In this document: positions 42,513 through 50,642 of the stretch, one piece after another | Layout: each line of letters opens with the position of its first letter | Position numbering within the stretch: position 1 is the stretch's first letter | Source: Nonomuraea sp. NEAU-A123 | GTDB lineage: Bacteria; Actinomycetota; Actinomycetes; Streptosporangiales; Streptosporangiaceae | Length of the DNA: 64,000 nucleotides | Assembly: GCF_018603905.1 (NCBI RefSeq) | Contig: NZ_JAHFZZ010000011.1 | Location: 62,001 to 126,000 of the forward strand | Reading direction: 5' to 3' | Notes under the pieces: generated by a model | The model's input: only the letters and a program-made list of their open reading frames with translations | Database searches by the model: none | What the model was told of the DNA's origin: nothing | Translations under genes and position numbers: made by a program

Positions 42513-43660
42513 GCCCGGTCGGAGTCGGCCGCGCCGGACGGAACCGGCTCGGCAGCGGCCGCGCTGTGCGCAACCGGATCGGCCCCGCCGGACGGAACCG
42601 GCTCGGCGGTGACCGCGTTGGGCAGGAACAGCGCCCCGAGCGCCAAGCCGATCAGCCCGGCCACGATCGGCGCCCCGGTCCACAGCTCCGGGATGGCGGG
42701 CAGCCCACCGGCTGCCACCGACGCGGCCCCCATGTACAGCGACCACGTGAGGAAGCCCGACAACCCGGCGAACGCCCAATAAGCGCCCCGTCGCTCGCCC
42801 GAGGGCCGCAGCCAGCGGATCAGCAGGTCGCTCACGAGACCCGCGGCCACGAACGTCAGCAGGATCGGCAGGTTCTCGAACGCGGTCTGCGCGCCCGACA
42901 TCAGGATGCCCACCGCGTGCAGGATGGTCACGCTGCCGAACGGCAGGCGCCAGCGACGCGCCAGCAGCAGTACGGGGGCGAGCGTGACGACGTTGCTGAT
43001 GACCATGGCGCTGGCCAGTCGGTCGGCGTGCACGCCCTCCACGGCGGAGAACGCCTCGACGATGCCCGGCGCGCTCCACTGCAGGGCGTCGGCGTACCCC
43101 AGGAACAGCGACACCAGCGTGGTGGCGAACGCCAGCCCGATCAGCGCCGGGAGCAGCCGGCCGAGCGAGGGCCGCGGGCCCAGGTCGGGGGCGTTCCACG
43201 CGGAGCGGAGCGGTGTGGTGATGATGAGCATCATCGTCACGATCAGCCCGAGATGCGAAGGGCTGAACAGGATGTCGATGGTGGTCTCGATGCCGAGGAA
43301 GGTGTGCCACATCAGGTCGGCGAGACCGAACACGGCGAACGCGGGCACCGCGAGCAGCCCGGCCAGATAGCCCGTGGGCACCGCCGCAACCCCTTGGCGG
43401 CCGGTCCGGACGTTACGCCACACCTGCCAGATGATCCAGCCGGAGACCGCGGCGAATCCCGAGTAGAACGCCGCGTGCCACGGCGTGAAGAACGTCTCCA
43501 ACTGCGTCAGGTTCGTGTGCGCCCACGCGTCGATCATCAACCCGATGCCGAACCAGACCCCCAGCAGCGCGGTGACCAGGTCCGTCCTCGGTGACACCCA
43601 CCCGCGTTGCTCCCCCGAGTCCGCGAGTAATCGCCGTATTCCGGCGTTGTCCAAAGCCAT
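42509..43660 (-). CDS. Polytopic membrane protein of unknown function
   Basis: A 383-residue protein from ATG 43660 with about nine hydrophobic segments, a first helix GVWFGIGLMIDAWAH, and His-containing loops (THLTQ-like region FFTPWHAAFYSG, DLMWHTFLGIE, FSPSHLGLIV). The C-terminal 30 residues are a Pro/Ala/Glu tail with an imperfect repeat of AEPVPSG. The conserved-looking His residues near helices could bind a metal or heme, which is speculative. It is first in the three-gene operon and divergent from the ABC transporter operon. Confidence 0.75.
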   Translation of the reverse strand: MALDNAGIRRLLADSGEQRGWVSPRTDLVTALLGVWFGIGLMIDAWAHTNLTQLETFFTPWHAAFYSGFAAVSGWIIWQVWRNVRTGRQGVAAVPTGYLAGLLAVPAFAVFGLADLMWHTFLGIETTIDILFSPSHLGLIVTMMLIITTPLRSAWNAPDLGPRPSLGRLLPALIGLAFATTLVSLFLGYADALQWSAPGIVEAFSAVEGVHADRLASAMVISNVVTLAPVLLLARRWRLPFGSVTILHAVGILMSGAQTAFENLPILLTFVAAGLVSDLLIRWLRPSGERRGAYWAFAGLSGFLTWSLYMGAASVAAGGLPAIPELWTGAPIVAGLIGLALGALFLPNAVTAEPVPSGGADPVAHSAAAAEPVPSGAADSDRA

Positions 43661-43725
43661 GTCGAGGCTCCTCTCTTCTAGATCAAATCTTGGCAGACGT
43701 GGCTGGGAGTCGCGTAGATCGGGGG

Positions 43726-43760
43726 TTGACAACGATGTCATCCCCGCTCTTGATAGTGCT
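43726..43760 (+). promoter_or_regulatory. Candidate leaderless promoter with overlapping inverted repeat
   Basis: TTGACA (43726-43731) and TTGATA (43750-43755) are spaced 18 bases, and the ATG follows 5 bases after the second box with no ribosome binding site. Transcription would start at or near the start codon. TGACA-ACGA-TGTCA (43727-43740) overlaps the first box and could bind a repressor. Confidence 0.6.
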
Positions 43761-44525
43761 ATGTCCGCACCGCTGCTGGAAGCCCGCGGGATCGTCAAGA
43801 GTTACGGCCAGGTCGAGGCGCTGCGTGGCGCGGACTTCACCCTGTTACCCGGCGAGGTCGTGGCGCTGATCGGCGACAACGGAGCGGGCAAGTCCACGCT
43901 GGCGAAGATCCTCTCGGGCGCCGAGCGGCCGGACTCGGGGGAGATCGCCGTGGACGGCGAGCCGGTCGTGTTCGGGTCTGTCGAGGAGGCCAGGAGCGCC
44001 GGGATCGAGACCGTCTACCAGGACCTCGCGCTCTGCCCGGACCTGAGCCCGGCGGGCAACTTCTTCCTCGGCAGGGAACTGCTCAAACCGGGCCTGCTCG
44101 GCCGGCTCGGAGTGCTCGACAACGCCGCCATGCGCGGCCGTACCAAGGAGGCCTGTGAACGGCTCGGCGTCCAGCTCAAGTCACAGGCCGCGCCCGTCTC
44201 CACGCTGTCGGGCGGGCAGCGGCAGGGCGTCGCGGTCGCGCGCGCGGTGACCTGGGCCAAGCGGGTGGTGTTCATGGACGAGCCGACCGCCGCGCTGGGC
44301 GTTCTGCAGACCCAGCGGGTGCTCGACCTCATCCGCGGTGTACGCGACTCGGGCGTGGCCGTCGTGCTGATCAGCCACAACATGCAGGACGTGAAGGCCG
44401 TCTCGGATCGGGTCGAGGTGCTGCGGCTGGGCCGGCGGGTGGCCAGGTTCGACACCGCGAGGGTGTCCATGGAGGACCTGGTGGGGGCCATGACGGGCGC
44501 GATTGAGCACGAGAACGGCAGGTGA
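43761..44525 (+). CDS. Sugar-type ABC transporter ATP-binding protein
   Basis: A 254-residue ATPase with Walker A GDNGAGKST, a Q-loop in VYQDLALCPDL, signature LSGGQRQGVAVAR, Walker B RVVFMDEPTAAL and the switch His in ISHN. It resembles the RbsA/XylG group but has a single ATPase domain rather than two, so it must act as a homodimer. The operon continues with the permease (4-base overlap), the binding protein and a TetR regulator. Confidence 0.93.
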   Translation: MSAPLLEARGIVKSYGQVEALRGADFTLLPGEVVALIGDNGAGKSTLAKILSGAERPDSGEIAVDGEPVVFGSVEEARSAGIETVYQDLALCPDLSPAGNFFLGRELLKPGLLGRLGVLDNAAMRGRTKEACERLGVQLKSQAAPVSTLSGGQRQGVAVARAVTWAKRVVFMDEPTAALGVLQTQRVLDLIRGVRDSGVAVVLISHNMQDVKAVSDRVEVLRLGRRVARFDTARVSMEDLVGAMTGAIEHENGR

Positions 44526-45478
44526 ACGCCATGGACCGGGTGCGGTTGCGGGACCGGCAGGTGGTGTGGATCGCGGCCGTGCTGGCCCTGCTGCTGCTGA
44601 CCTTCTCGGTGCTGCGGCCGGGCAGCTTCGCCACCTCCTTCAACCTGCTGAACCTGGTCAGCGACGCCGCCATCCTGCTGCTCCTGGCCACCGGCATGAC
44701 GTACGTGATCATCACGGCGGGTATCGACCTGTCGGTCGGCGGGGTGCTGGTGTTCTCGGCCGTGGCCGCGACGAAGATCATGGAGACCACCGGCTCACTG
44801 CTGCTCGGCGCGGCGAGCGCCGTACTGACCGGGCTGGCCTGGGGCCTGCTGAACGGCGTTCTGGTCGCCAAGGGCCGGATCCCGGCGCTGATCGTGACGC
44901 TCGGCACGCTCGGCATGTCGCTCGGCGGCGCGCTGCTGCTGACGGGCGGCGTGGACCTGCGCGCGCCCGGTGACCTCAACCTCGGACTGGGGCTGGCGCG
45001 CTGGCTCGGCGTGCCGCAGATCGCGTGGATCTGCGCCGCGATCACCGCCGTGCTCGCCCTCGCGCTGGCGCGCACCCGCTTCGGCCGCCACACGTACGCG
45101 ATCGGCTCCAACGCCGAGGCGGCCCGCCGCGGCGGCGTGGCCGTGAACAGGCACCTGATCAGGGTGTACGGCCTGGCGGGGCTGCTGGCGGGCCTGGCCG
45201 GATATCTGTCGCTCGCCAAGTACGGGATCACCGGCGTCTCCGCCCACTCCACCGACAACCTGCAGGCCATCGCGGCCGTGGTGATCGGCGGCACCTCGCT
45301 GTTCGGCGGCGTCGGGACCGTGGTCGGGACTGTCATCGGGGTGTTCATCCCGGTGGTGCTGCAGAACGGGTTCCAGATCCTCGGGGTGCGGCCGTTCTGG
45401 CAGCAGGTGGTGGTGGGCGCCGTGCTCGTCGCCGCCGTCTATGTCGACCAATGGCAGCGCGGCAGGCGCGACCAGTAA
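44522..45478 (+). CDS. Sugar-type ABC transporter permease (RbsC-like)
   Basis: A 318-residue protein from GTG 44522 with about nine hydrophobic segments. It has the RbsC-family stretch YVIITAGIDLSVGG and the cytoplasmic coupling region TRFGRHTYAIGSNAEAARRG. It forms the membrane channel with the ATPase encoded just upstream and receives substrate from the lipoprotein encoded 10 bases downstream. The substrate is probably a pentose or similar carbohydrate, but it is not determined. Confidence 0.93.
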   Translation: MNAMDRVRLRDRQVVWIAAVLALLLLTFSVLRPGSFATSFNLLNLVSDAAILLLLATGMTYVIITAGIDLSVGGVLVFSAVAATKIMETTGSLLLGAASAVLTGLAWGLLNGVLVAKGRIPALIVTLGTLGMSLGGALLLTGGVDLRAPGDLNLGLGLARWLGVPQIAWICAAITAVLALALARTRFGRHTYAIGSNAEAARRGGVAVNRHLIRVYGLAGLLAGLAGYLSLAKYGITGVSAHSTDNLQAIAAVVIGGTSLFGGVGTVVGTVIGVFIPVVLQNGFQILGVRPFWQQVVVGAVLVAAVYVDQWQRGRRDQ

Positions 45479-45488
45479 GGAGACGACC

Positions 45489-46445
45489 ATGCGCAAGGCT
45501 TTGGCACTCGCGACGCTGTTGCTCACCGTCGCGGCCTGTGGTGGTGGGACGACAACCCAGAGTGGGCCCATCAAGATAACGCTCATCCAGGGCCTGGCGG
45601 GGGAGGAGTTCTACGAGACCATGGCGTGTGGCGCCAAGGCCAAGGCCAAGGAGCTGGGCGTGCAGCTCGACGTACAGGGGCCGCAGAAGTTCGACCCGAC
45701 GCTGCAGACGCCGATCGTCAACTCGGTCATCGCCGGCAAGCCCAGCGCCATACTGATCGCGCCGACCGACGTGAAGGCCCTCATCGCGCCGCTCACCCAG
45801 GCCAAGCAGCAGGATATCAAGATCATTCTGGTGGACACGGTGGTCGAGGACCCGAGCATCGGCCTGTCCAGGATCAGCAGCGACAACGTCAAGGGCGGCG
45901 CCGCCGCCGCGAAGGCGCTGGCCGAGCAGATCGGCGACAAGGGCAAGGCGCTGGTCATCTCCACCGATCCGGGCGTCAGCTCGGTGGACGCCCGGATCAA
46001 GGGCTTCGAGGAGGAGATCAAGGCGAACCACCCGGGGATCTCCTACCTCGGCGTGCAGTACTCGCACAACGACGTCAGCGAAGCCTCCAAGATCGTCAAC
46101 GCGGCGCTGGCCAAGGACCCGGACCTGGCCGGGATCTTCGCCACCAACCTCAACTCGGCCACCGGCGCCGGCTCCGCGCTCCAGCAGGCGGGCAAGCTGG
46201 GCAAGGTGAAGATGGTCGGCTTCGACGCCGGTCCCGCACAGGTCAAGCAGCTCCAGGACGGGGTCGTGTCGGCCCTGATCGCCCAGTTGCCCGGCGAGAT
46301 CGGCGCGAAGGGCGTCGAGCAGGCCGTCGCCGCGGTGAAGGGCCAGCCGGTCACCGCCTCGATCCCGACCGACGCCACGATCGTCACCCAGCAGAACCTG
46401 ACCAGCCCCGAGATCCAGAAGGTGCTCTACAAGGCAGGCTGCTGA
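45489..46445 (+). CDS. Sugar-binding lipoprotein of the ABC transporter
   Basis: A 318-residue periplasmic-binding-protein-like lipoprotein. The lipobox is VAAC (signal MRKALALATLLLTVAACGGG). The mature fold is type I (Peripla_BP_4), with ILIAPTDVKALIAPL, a hinge region with ISSDNVKGG, and VGFDAGPAQVKQLQDG. It captures the substrate outside the cell for the permease. The gene is third in the transporter operon. Confidence 0.93.
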   Translation: MRKALALATLLLTVAACGGGTTTQSGPIKITLIQGLAGEEFYETMACGAKAKAKELGVQLDVQGPQKFDPTLQTPIVNSVIAGKPSAILIAPTDVKALIAPLTQAKQQDIKIILVDTVVEDPSIGLSRISSDNVKGGAAAAKALAEQIGDKGKALVISTDPGVSSVDARIKGFEEEIKANHPGISYLGVQYSHNDVSEASKIVNAALAKDPDLAGIFATNLNSATGAGSALQQAGKLGKVKMVGFDAGPAQVKQLQDGVVSALIAQLPGEIGAKGVEQAVAAVKGQPVTASIPTDATIVTQQNLTSPEIQKVLYKAGC

Positions 46446-46464
46446 AGGCCGATAGGCTGGCCCG

Positions 46465-47082
46465 GTGCGGAGGACGAGCCGGGCCGAGCAGGCTGACCAG
46501 CGCAGGGCGGAGCTCCTGGAGGCCACTCGCAAGGTGGTCCTGGAGCGCGGCCTGGCCAACACCCGGATCGCCGACATCGCCAAGTCCATCAACGTCAGCG
46601 GCGGCCTGATCCACTATCACTTCGCCACCAAGGAAGAGCTGATCACCGCCATGCTGCGGGCCACCCTCGACATCGAGGGCGCCCGCCTGGCGGAGCTGGT
46701 GGCCGGCCCCGGCACCGCGATCGACCGCTTGGACCGAGTTCTGCGCTACTACATCCCCGAGTCCCGCTCCGACCAGAGCTGGCTCTTGTGGATCGACGCC
46801 TGGAACACCGCCCTCCGCGAGCCGACGGTCAGCGAGATCATGCTGGACCTCGAATCGGCCTGGCTGGCGGCCCTGACCCAGGTCCTCGCCGAGGGCACGG
46901 AGTCGGGCGAGTTCAGCTGCGCGGACCCGGCGGCCTCGGCCGAACGCATCGACGCCATGCTGGACGGCCTGATCATCCGCTACACCCTCCATCCGGCGGT
47001 CCTGACCCGCTCCCGCCTGCTGGACCACGCGCGCACGGCAGCGGCCAGAGAAGCCGGCATCGAGCCGACGGCCTTCACATAA
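46465..47082 (+). CDS. TetR family regulator of the ABC operon
   Basis: A 205-residue TetR protein from GTG 46465. The HTH spans about 10-55 (RRAELLEATRKVVLERGLAN, RIADIAKSINVSGGLIHYHF, TKEELI). The C-terminal domain resembles the BetI-like TetR_C group. It lies 19 bases after the binding-protein gene with no terminator between, so it is probably co-transcribed and regulates the transporter, perhaps through the inverted repeat at 43727. Confidence 0.92.
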   Translation: MRRTSRAEQADQRRAELLEATRKVVLERGLANTRIADIAKSINVSGGLIHYHFATKEELITAMLRATLDIEGARLAELVAGPGTAIDRLDRVLRYYIPESRSDQSWLLWIDAWNTALREPTVSEIMLDLESAWLAALTQVLAEGTESGEFSCADPAASAERIDAMLDGLIIRYTLHPAVLTRSRLLDHARTAAAREAGIEPTAFT

Positions 47083-47116
47083 GGAAGGCGCTTTCCCAGG
47101 TGGTCTAAAAAAAGAG

Positions 47117-47383
47117 CTACGCCGGCAGCGCGGCGAGGAGGAAGGCAAGCCGGGCAGCGGCACCTTCGACGTCGTCCGTCGTCCCGAGCCGGTAGCCCCA
47201 CGAGGTGATGAAACTTCCACCCTCGGACAGGGTGACGGTTTCGGCCAAGGTGGCGGAGAAGCGATTGCGCACCGACACATAGGCGGGGTCGCTGGAAAGA
47301 GCGAGATTCTGTACCGCCAGGTCGGCGTGACGTCCCGCGTACCACGCGAACTGCTCAAGGTTGAGCGCGGTATCAAGCATCAT
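47117..47383 (-). CDS. Small conserved-looking protein of unknown function
   Basis: An 88-residue protein with LEQFAWYAGRHADLAVQNLA, a beta hairpin and a Leu/Ala-rich end. It has no signal or known motif. It lies 70 bases downstream of an XRE/DUF5753 gene on the same strand and may be its partner. Codon bias supports coding. Its position between two better-defined genes is the main evidence beyond that. Confidence 0.6.
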   Translation of the reverse strand: MMLDTALNLEQFAWYAGRHADLAVQNLALSSDPAYVSVRNRFSATLAETVTLSEGGSFITSWGYRLGTTDDVEGAAARLAFLLAALPA

Positions 47384-47453
47384 GCGTCACCTCCGCAACG
47401 TCTCCGCGACAGAATTGCACGATCTTGTGGCGGGAGGCAAGCAATTGCGGCGG

Positions 47454-48305
47454 TTAATGTGAGGATTGTTTTCGATAATCGTCAAGAATGCTGATGATGA
47501 CGTCCCGGCCGCCCTCGTCGAACTCCGCGCACTTCGCGTAGTCCTCGAAGGCCCGCACGTAGAAGGCGATGTCGTCGGGGTCCCGCAGCACCAGGTCCTT
47601 CGTCATGGTGGCCAGGCCGATCATGGCCTCGTTGTAGATCCAGAACCCGTTGATCGGCGACGAGGGGATCTCGGTGGTGAACGGGATCACCCCGAACTCC
47701 ACGTTCGGCAGCGTGCTGACCGCCAGCAGCCGGTCGAGCTGGCCGTGCATGACGTCGAGCGGGGCGATCCGAGTGCGCAGCGCCGACTCCGTCACCACGA
47801 ACCTGAACGTGCGGCTCCGGTCATAGAGGATCTCCTGGCGCTGCATGCGTACCCGGACCGCCGCGTCGATCTGGTCGGCGGCGCTGTAGAGGCGCTTGAC
47901 CTTGCGGAACACGTGCCTGGCGTACTCGGAGGTCTGCAGCAGCCCGATCACGATCGCCGGCTCGAACACCCGGAAGAGCTTGGTGCGCGCCTCCAGATCC
48001 CGGATGTCCTCCTGGAGCGCGGCCAGGCCGCTGCGGTGCCGCTGTTTCCAGTCGTCGTGCCGCTCCAGCAGCGCGATGGACTGCCTGATCAGGTCGTCCG
48101 CCGTGTCCGGAGGCGCGTTCACGGCGGCCGCCCAGACGACCACGTCGTCCTCTGTGGCGGTCTGCCGGGCGTTCTCCAGGCGCGACACCTTCGACGGCTG
48201 CCATCGCAGCCTTTCGGCCAGCTCTTTGCCCGAAAGGTGAGCGGTCTCGCGCAGCTGGCGTAGCTGGCTGCCGAGGTCGATGCGCGCCTGCTGAAACGAC
48301 GTCAC
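47454..48305 (-). CDS. XRE helix-turn-helix regulator with DUF5753 domain (second copy)
   Basis: A 283-residue protein. The HTH is LRQLRETAHLSGKELAERLR followed by SKVSRLENARQTAT. The DUF5753 domain follows with IVIGLLQTSEYARHVFRKVK, RMQRQEILYDRSRTFRFVVT and FGVIPFTTEIPSSPINGF. It is a paralogue of the gene at 38655 but has no DUF397 neighbour. Two small unknown genes flank it on the same strand instead (47117 and 48362). Confidence 0.92.
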   Translation of the reverse strand: MTSFQQARIDLGSQLRQLRETAHLSGKELAERLRWQPSKVSRLENARQTATEDDVVVWAAAVNAPPDTADDLIRQSIALLERHDDWKQRHRSGLAALQEDIRDLEARTKLFRVFEPAIVIGLLQTSEYARHVFRKVKRLYSAADQIDAAVRVRMQRQEILYDRSRTFRFVVTESALRTRIAPLDVMHGQLDRLLAVSTLPNVEFGVIPFTTEIPSSPINGFWIYNEAMIGLATMTKDLVLRDPDDIAFYVRAFEDYAKCAEFDEGGRDVIISILDDYRKQSSH

Positions 48306-48361
48306 CGCATGAGGCTAGACGGGGTTGCGTGGATCATGCCAGACCCGGTTTGCAATTGTGA

Positions 48362-48622
48362 TCAATCGGTCGCGAAGGGTGTCTCATCGCTGCTGGGGAA
48401 AGCGGTTGCCGGGGTATCGGACAGGACCCGGCGGGCTATTTCGGTGATGAGCTCGCGGGGAACCTCCACCGCCGTCTCGCCATCGAGCACGTCGCGGAGA
48501 TCCGCGAGCGCTTCTTTGTCGGTGAGTTCGAGGCCCTGGATGACGATCGTGCCCCGGTCCGTCTCGTACAGGGTGGGGCAGGCGCCCGCCTCCGATGTGG
48601 AGCCGAGGAACCGCATGCGCAT
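48362..48622 (-). CDS. Small actinomycete protein of unknown function (XRE-associated)
   Basis: An 86-residue protein beginning MRMRFLGSTSEAGACPTLYE, then TDRGTIVIQGLELTDKE and VEVPRELITEIARR. The CPTLYxTDRGTxxxQG pattern recurs in small actinomycete proteins found beside XRE regulators, as far as I recall. It has no membrane segment. It lies 56 bases upstream of the XRE/DUF5753 gene on the same strand, so the three minus-strand genes may be one operon. Confidence 0.7.
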   Translation of the reverse strand: MRMRFLGSTSEAGACPTLYETDRGTIVIQGLELTDKEALADLRDVLDGETAVEVPRELITEIARRVLSDTPATAFPSSDETPFATD

Positions 48623-48706
48623 GACTATCCTTCCCCGAGTATTGCAATTGCGCGCAATTGTACGACTCGGGCGGATATATGTGATCGTTTTGGGAAAAAT
48701 AGGTAT

Positions 48707-49726
48707 TTAGGGACGGTCGAGAAGCCCCTCCATGAACTCCTGGGCCCTCGCGAACAGAGCAAGCGTGGTGGCGTGCAGCAGGTCGCCGATGTCCTTGGGG
48801 GCCTGGCCGGCGCAGGCCCTGGCGTGGCTGCCCTCCAGCACGATGCCCAGCTTGAAGCAGGCCAGCACGGCGTACCAGTCGATGGCCGACAGGTCGCGCT
48901 CGGACAGCGCCGTGTAGTAGGCGACGAGTTCGGCCGGCTGCGGCAGGCCCGGGACGTGGTCGTTGTTCGACGGCCAGGTGGCCAGCAGCCAGCCCAGGTC
49001 GAGCAGCGGGTCGCCGATCGTGCACATCTCCCAGTCGACGATCGCCGCCACGCGCGGGCCGTCGTGGGCGAACATCAGGTTCGCGAAGTGATAGTCGCCG
49101 TGCATGACCCCCGGCGTGAACGCCGCGGGCCGGTGCCGCTCCAGCCACTCGGCCGTCTCGGCGAGATGCGGGATGTCGGGTCCGGGGTAGCCGTCGAGGC
49201 GGCCATAGGAGTCGAGCTCCTTGAGCCAGCGCGGCACCTGCCGTTCCAGGAACCCGTCGGGCCGGCCGAAGCCGGGCAGCGCGGCCGGATCGACGCGCCC
49301 CAGCTCGGCCAGCGCGGCCGCCGCCTCCAACCCCATCCGATGCCGGATCGCCGGATCGGAGGCGTGCGGCTCGGGCAGCCCGGTCGACGGGTTGAACCCG
49401 TCGACCGGCTCCATCAGGTAGAAGACCGGCTCGTCCGCCGTCTGCGCGGCCACCAGCCTCGGCGCGGGCACCGGCGTGTCACGCAGCACCGCGAGCACCC
49501 GCGCCTCCCGGCGCAGCACCTCGTTGCTCTTCTGCCGGGCGTGCAGGGGAGGTCGGCGCAGGATGTACGGGGTGCCGCCGCGCTCGAAGCGGACCATGAC
49601 GTTCTGCGTGCCGCCGAGGACCGGGGCGGCGCCGCTGATGACGCCGCCCGGCAGGCCCTGAGCGTCCATCCAGGCTCCGAGCGCGCCGAAGTCGATGGCG
49701 CCGACGTCGATGTGGGTGGAGGTCAT
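48707..49726 (-). CDS. Phosphotransferase of the APH/ACAD10-like family
   Basis: A 339-residue kinase-fold protein. It has an N-lobe Lys region (PYILRRPPLH), a catalytic loop GVMHGDYHFANLMF (HGDxxxxN) and a metal motif IVDWEMCTIGDPLLDLGWLL. This subgroup of the aminoglycoside-phosphotransferase family is usually linked to acyl-CoA dehydrogenases and hydroxyacyl-CoA metabolism rather than antibiotic resistance. A 15-base inverted repeat lies just upstream of the start. Confidence 0.9.
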   Translation of the reverse strand: MTSTHIDVGAIDFGALGAWMDAQGLPGGVISGAAPVLGGTQNVMVRFERGGTPYILRRPPLHARQKSNEVLRREARVLAVLRDTPVPAPRLVAAQTADEPVFYLMEPVDGFNPSTGLPEPHASDPAIRHRMGLEAAAALAELGRVDPAALPGFGRPDGFLERQVPRWLKELDSYGRLDGYPGPDIPHLAETAEWLERHRPAAFTPGVMHGDYHFANLMFAHDGPRVAAIVDWEMCTIGDPLLDLGWLLATWPSNNDHVPGLPQPAELVAYYTALSERDLSAIDWYAVLACFKLGIVLEGSHARACAGQAPKDIGDLLHATTLALFARAQEFMEGLLDRP

Positions 49727-49739
49727 CGCCGCCCTTTTG

Positions 49740-49754
49740 TAGAATGATGTTCTA
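49740..49754. promoter_or_regulatory. Inverted repeat TAGAATGATGTTCTA upstream of the APH-like gene
   Basis: Arms TAGAA and TTCTA are separated by 5 bases, 14 bases before the start codon at 49726. TetR-type lipid-metabolism regulators of actinomycetes bind similar AGAA/TTCT sites. No cognate regulator lies next to it. Confidence 0.4.
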
Positions 49755-49782
49755 GTACCCTACGAGACCCCCGTTCGAGCGG

Positions 49783-50589
49783 TCAACCGAGCGCCTGCAT
49801 GAACGGCAGGAACTGACGGCTCCTGTCGCCGGGGAGTTCGCCGCCCAGCACCATGAGCGAGACCTGCCACGGGTTGCCGATGCCGTGCTCACCCGCCCAC
49901 CTGACCAGGCCGTCCTTGGCCAGGTCGAGATCCAGTCGTACGACGCCGCCCACGTGCAGGGCCAGGTCGCCGATCAGCGCCTCGGCGGTCTCCTGGTCCC
50001 GCGCCACGACCGGTCCGATGACGACGCTGTCGTCGTTGCGCCACGCCTGGCCGAAACCGCCTTCGGCGACCCGCACCTGCTCCCCGAAGCCGAACATGCG
50101 GCGCAGCAGCGCCGACCGGTCCGTGCCGAACACCTCCGCGTCCAGCGCCAGGATCGCGTCGAGGTCCTCCGCCGTGGCGGGCCGGGTTCTTCCGGAACGC
50201 TCGCCCCGGAAGACGCCGGTGTGCTTGGCGACCCGGCCGACGGTACGGAAGCCGAGCCGCTCGTACAGCGGGCGCCCGTTCTCGGTCGCGTGCAGCGAGA
50301 CGACGCGGTCTCCCGCCTGCTGCAGCACGTGCTCCATCAGCTTGCCCGCCAGCCCCTGCCTGCCGTATCTGGAGGCGGTGAGGACCATGCTGATCACGGC
50401 ATGGTCGTGGCCGTAGCGGGTCAGGATGGTCGTCGCGGCCAGGCCGTCCCCGTCGGGCGCGTCGATCCCGTACACCTCGCCGACTTCGAACAGCAGCCCC
50501 CACTTGTGCCGCTCGGGCAACCACTCGCGGTCCTGGGCCAGCCGGGCGCAGTCGTCCAGGTCGGTCGGGGAGAGCAGACGCGGGTTCAT
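49783..50589 (-). CDS. GNAT family acetyltransferase with two GNAT-like halves
   Basis: A 268-residue protein. I chose ATG 50589 because AGAAGG lies 9 bases upstream; an ATG at 50598 would sit directly on that site. The first half holds the acetyl-CoA motif RYGRQGLAGKLMEHVL and ENGRPLYERLGFRTVG. The second half is a shorter, degenerate GNAT-like domain (about 145-268). The substrate is unknown. It is divergent from the ROK kinase gene. Confidence 0.88.
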   Translation of the reverse strand: MNPRLLSPTDLDDCARLAQDREWLPERHKWGLLFEVGEVYGIDAPDGDGLAATTILTRYGHDHAVISMVLTASRYGRQGLAGKLMEHVLQQAGDRVVSLHATENGRPLYERLGFRTVGRVAKHTGVFRGERSGRTRPATAEDLDAILALDAEVFGTDRSALLRRMFGFGEQVRVAEGGFGQAWRNDDSVVIGPVVARDQETAEALIGDLALHVGGVVRLDLDLAKDGLVRWAGEHGIGNPWQVSLMVLGGELPGDRSRQFLPFMQALG

Positions 50590-50642
50590 GTTGGACATCC
50601 TTCTGGTTCCCGGCCGCTCGTTCAAAACGATTTACTGGGAGC

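Noticed and set aside
48707..49726. Aminoglycoside resistance
   Set aside because: The fold is APH-like, but the sequence pattern is of the ACAD10-type subgroup linked to acyl-CoA metabolism, so a resistance call is not justified.
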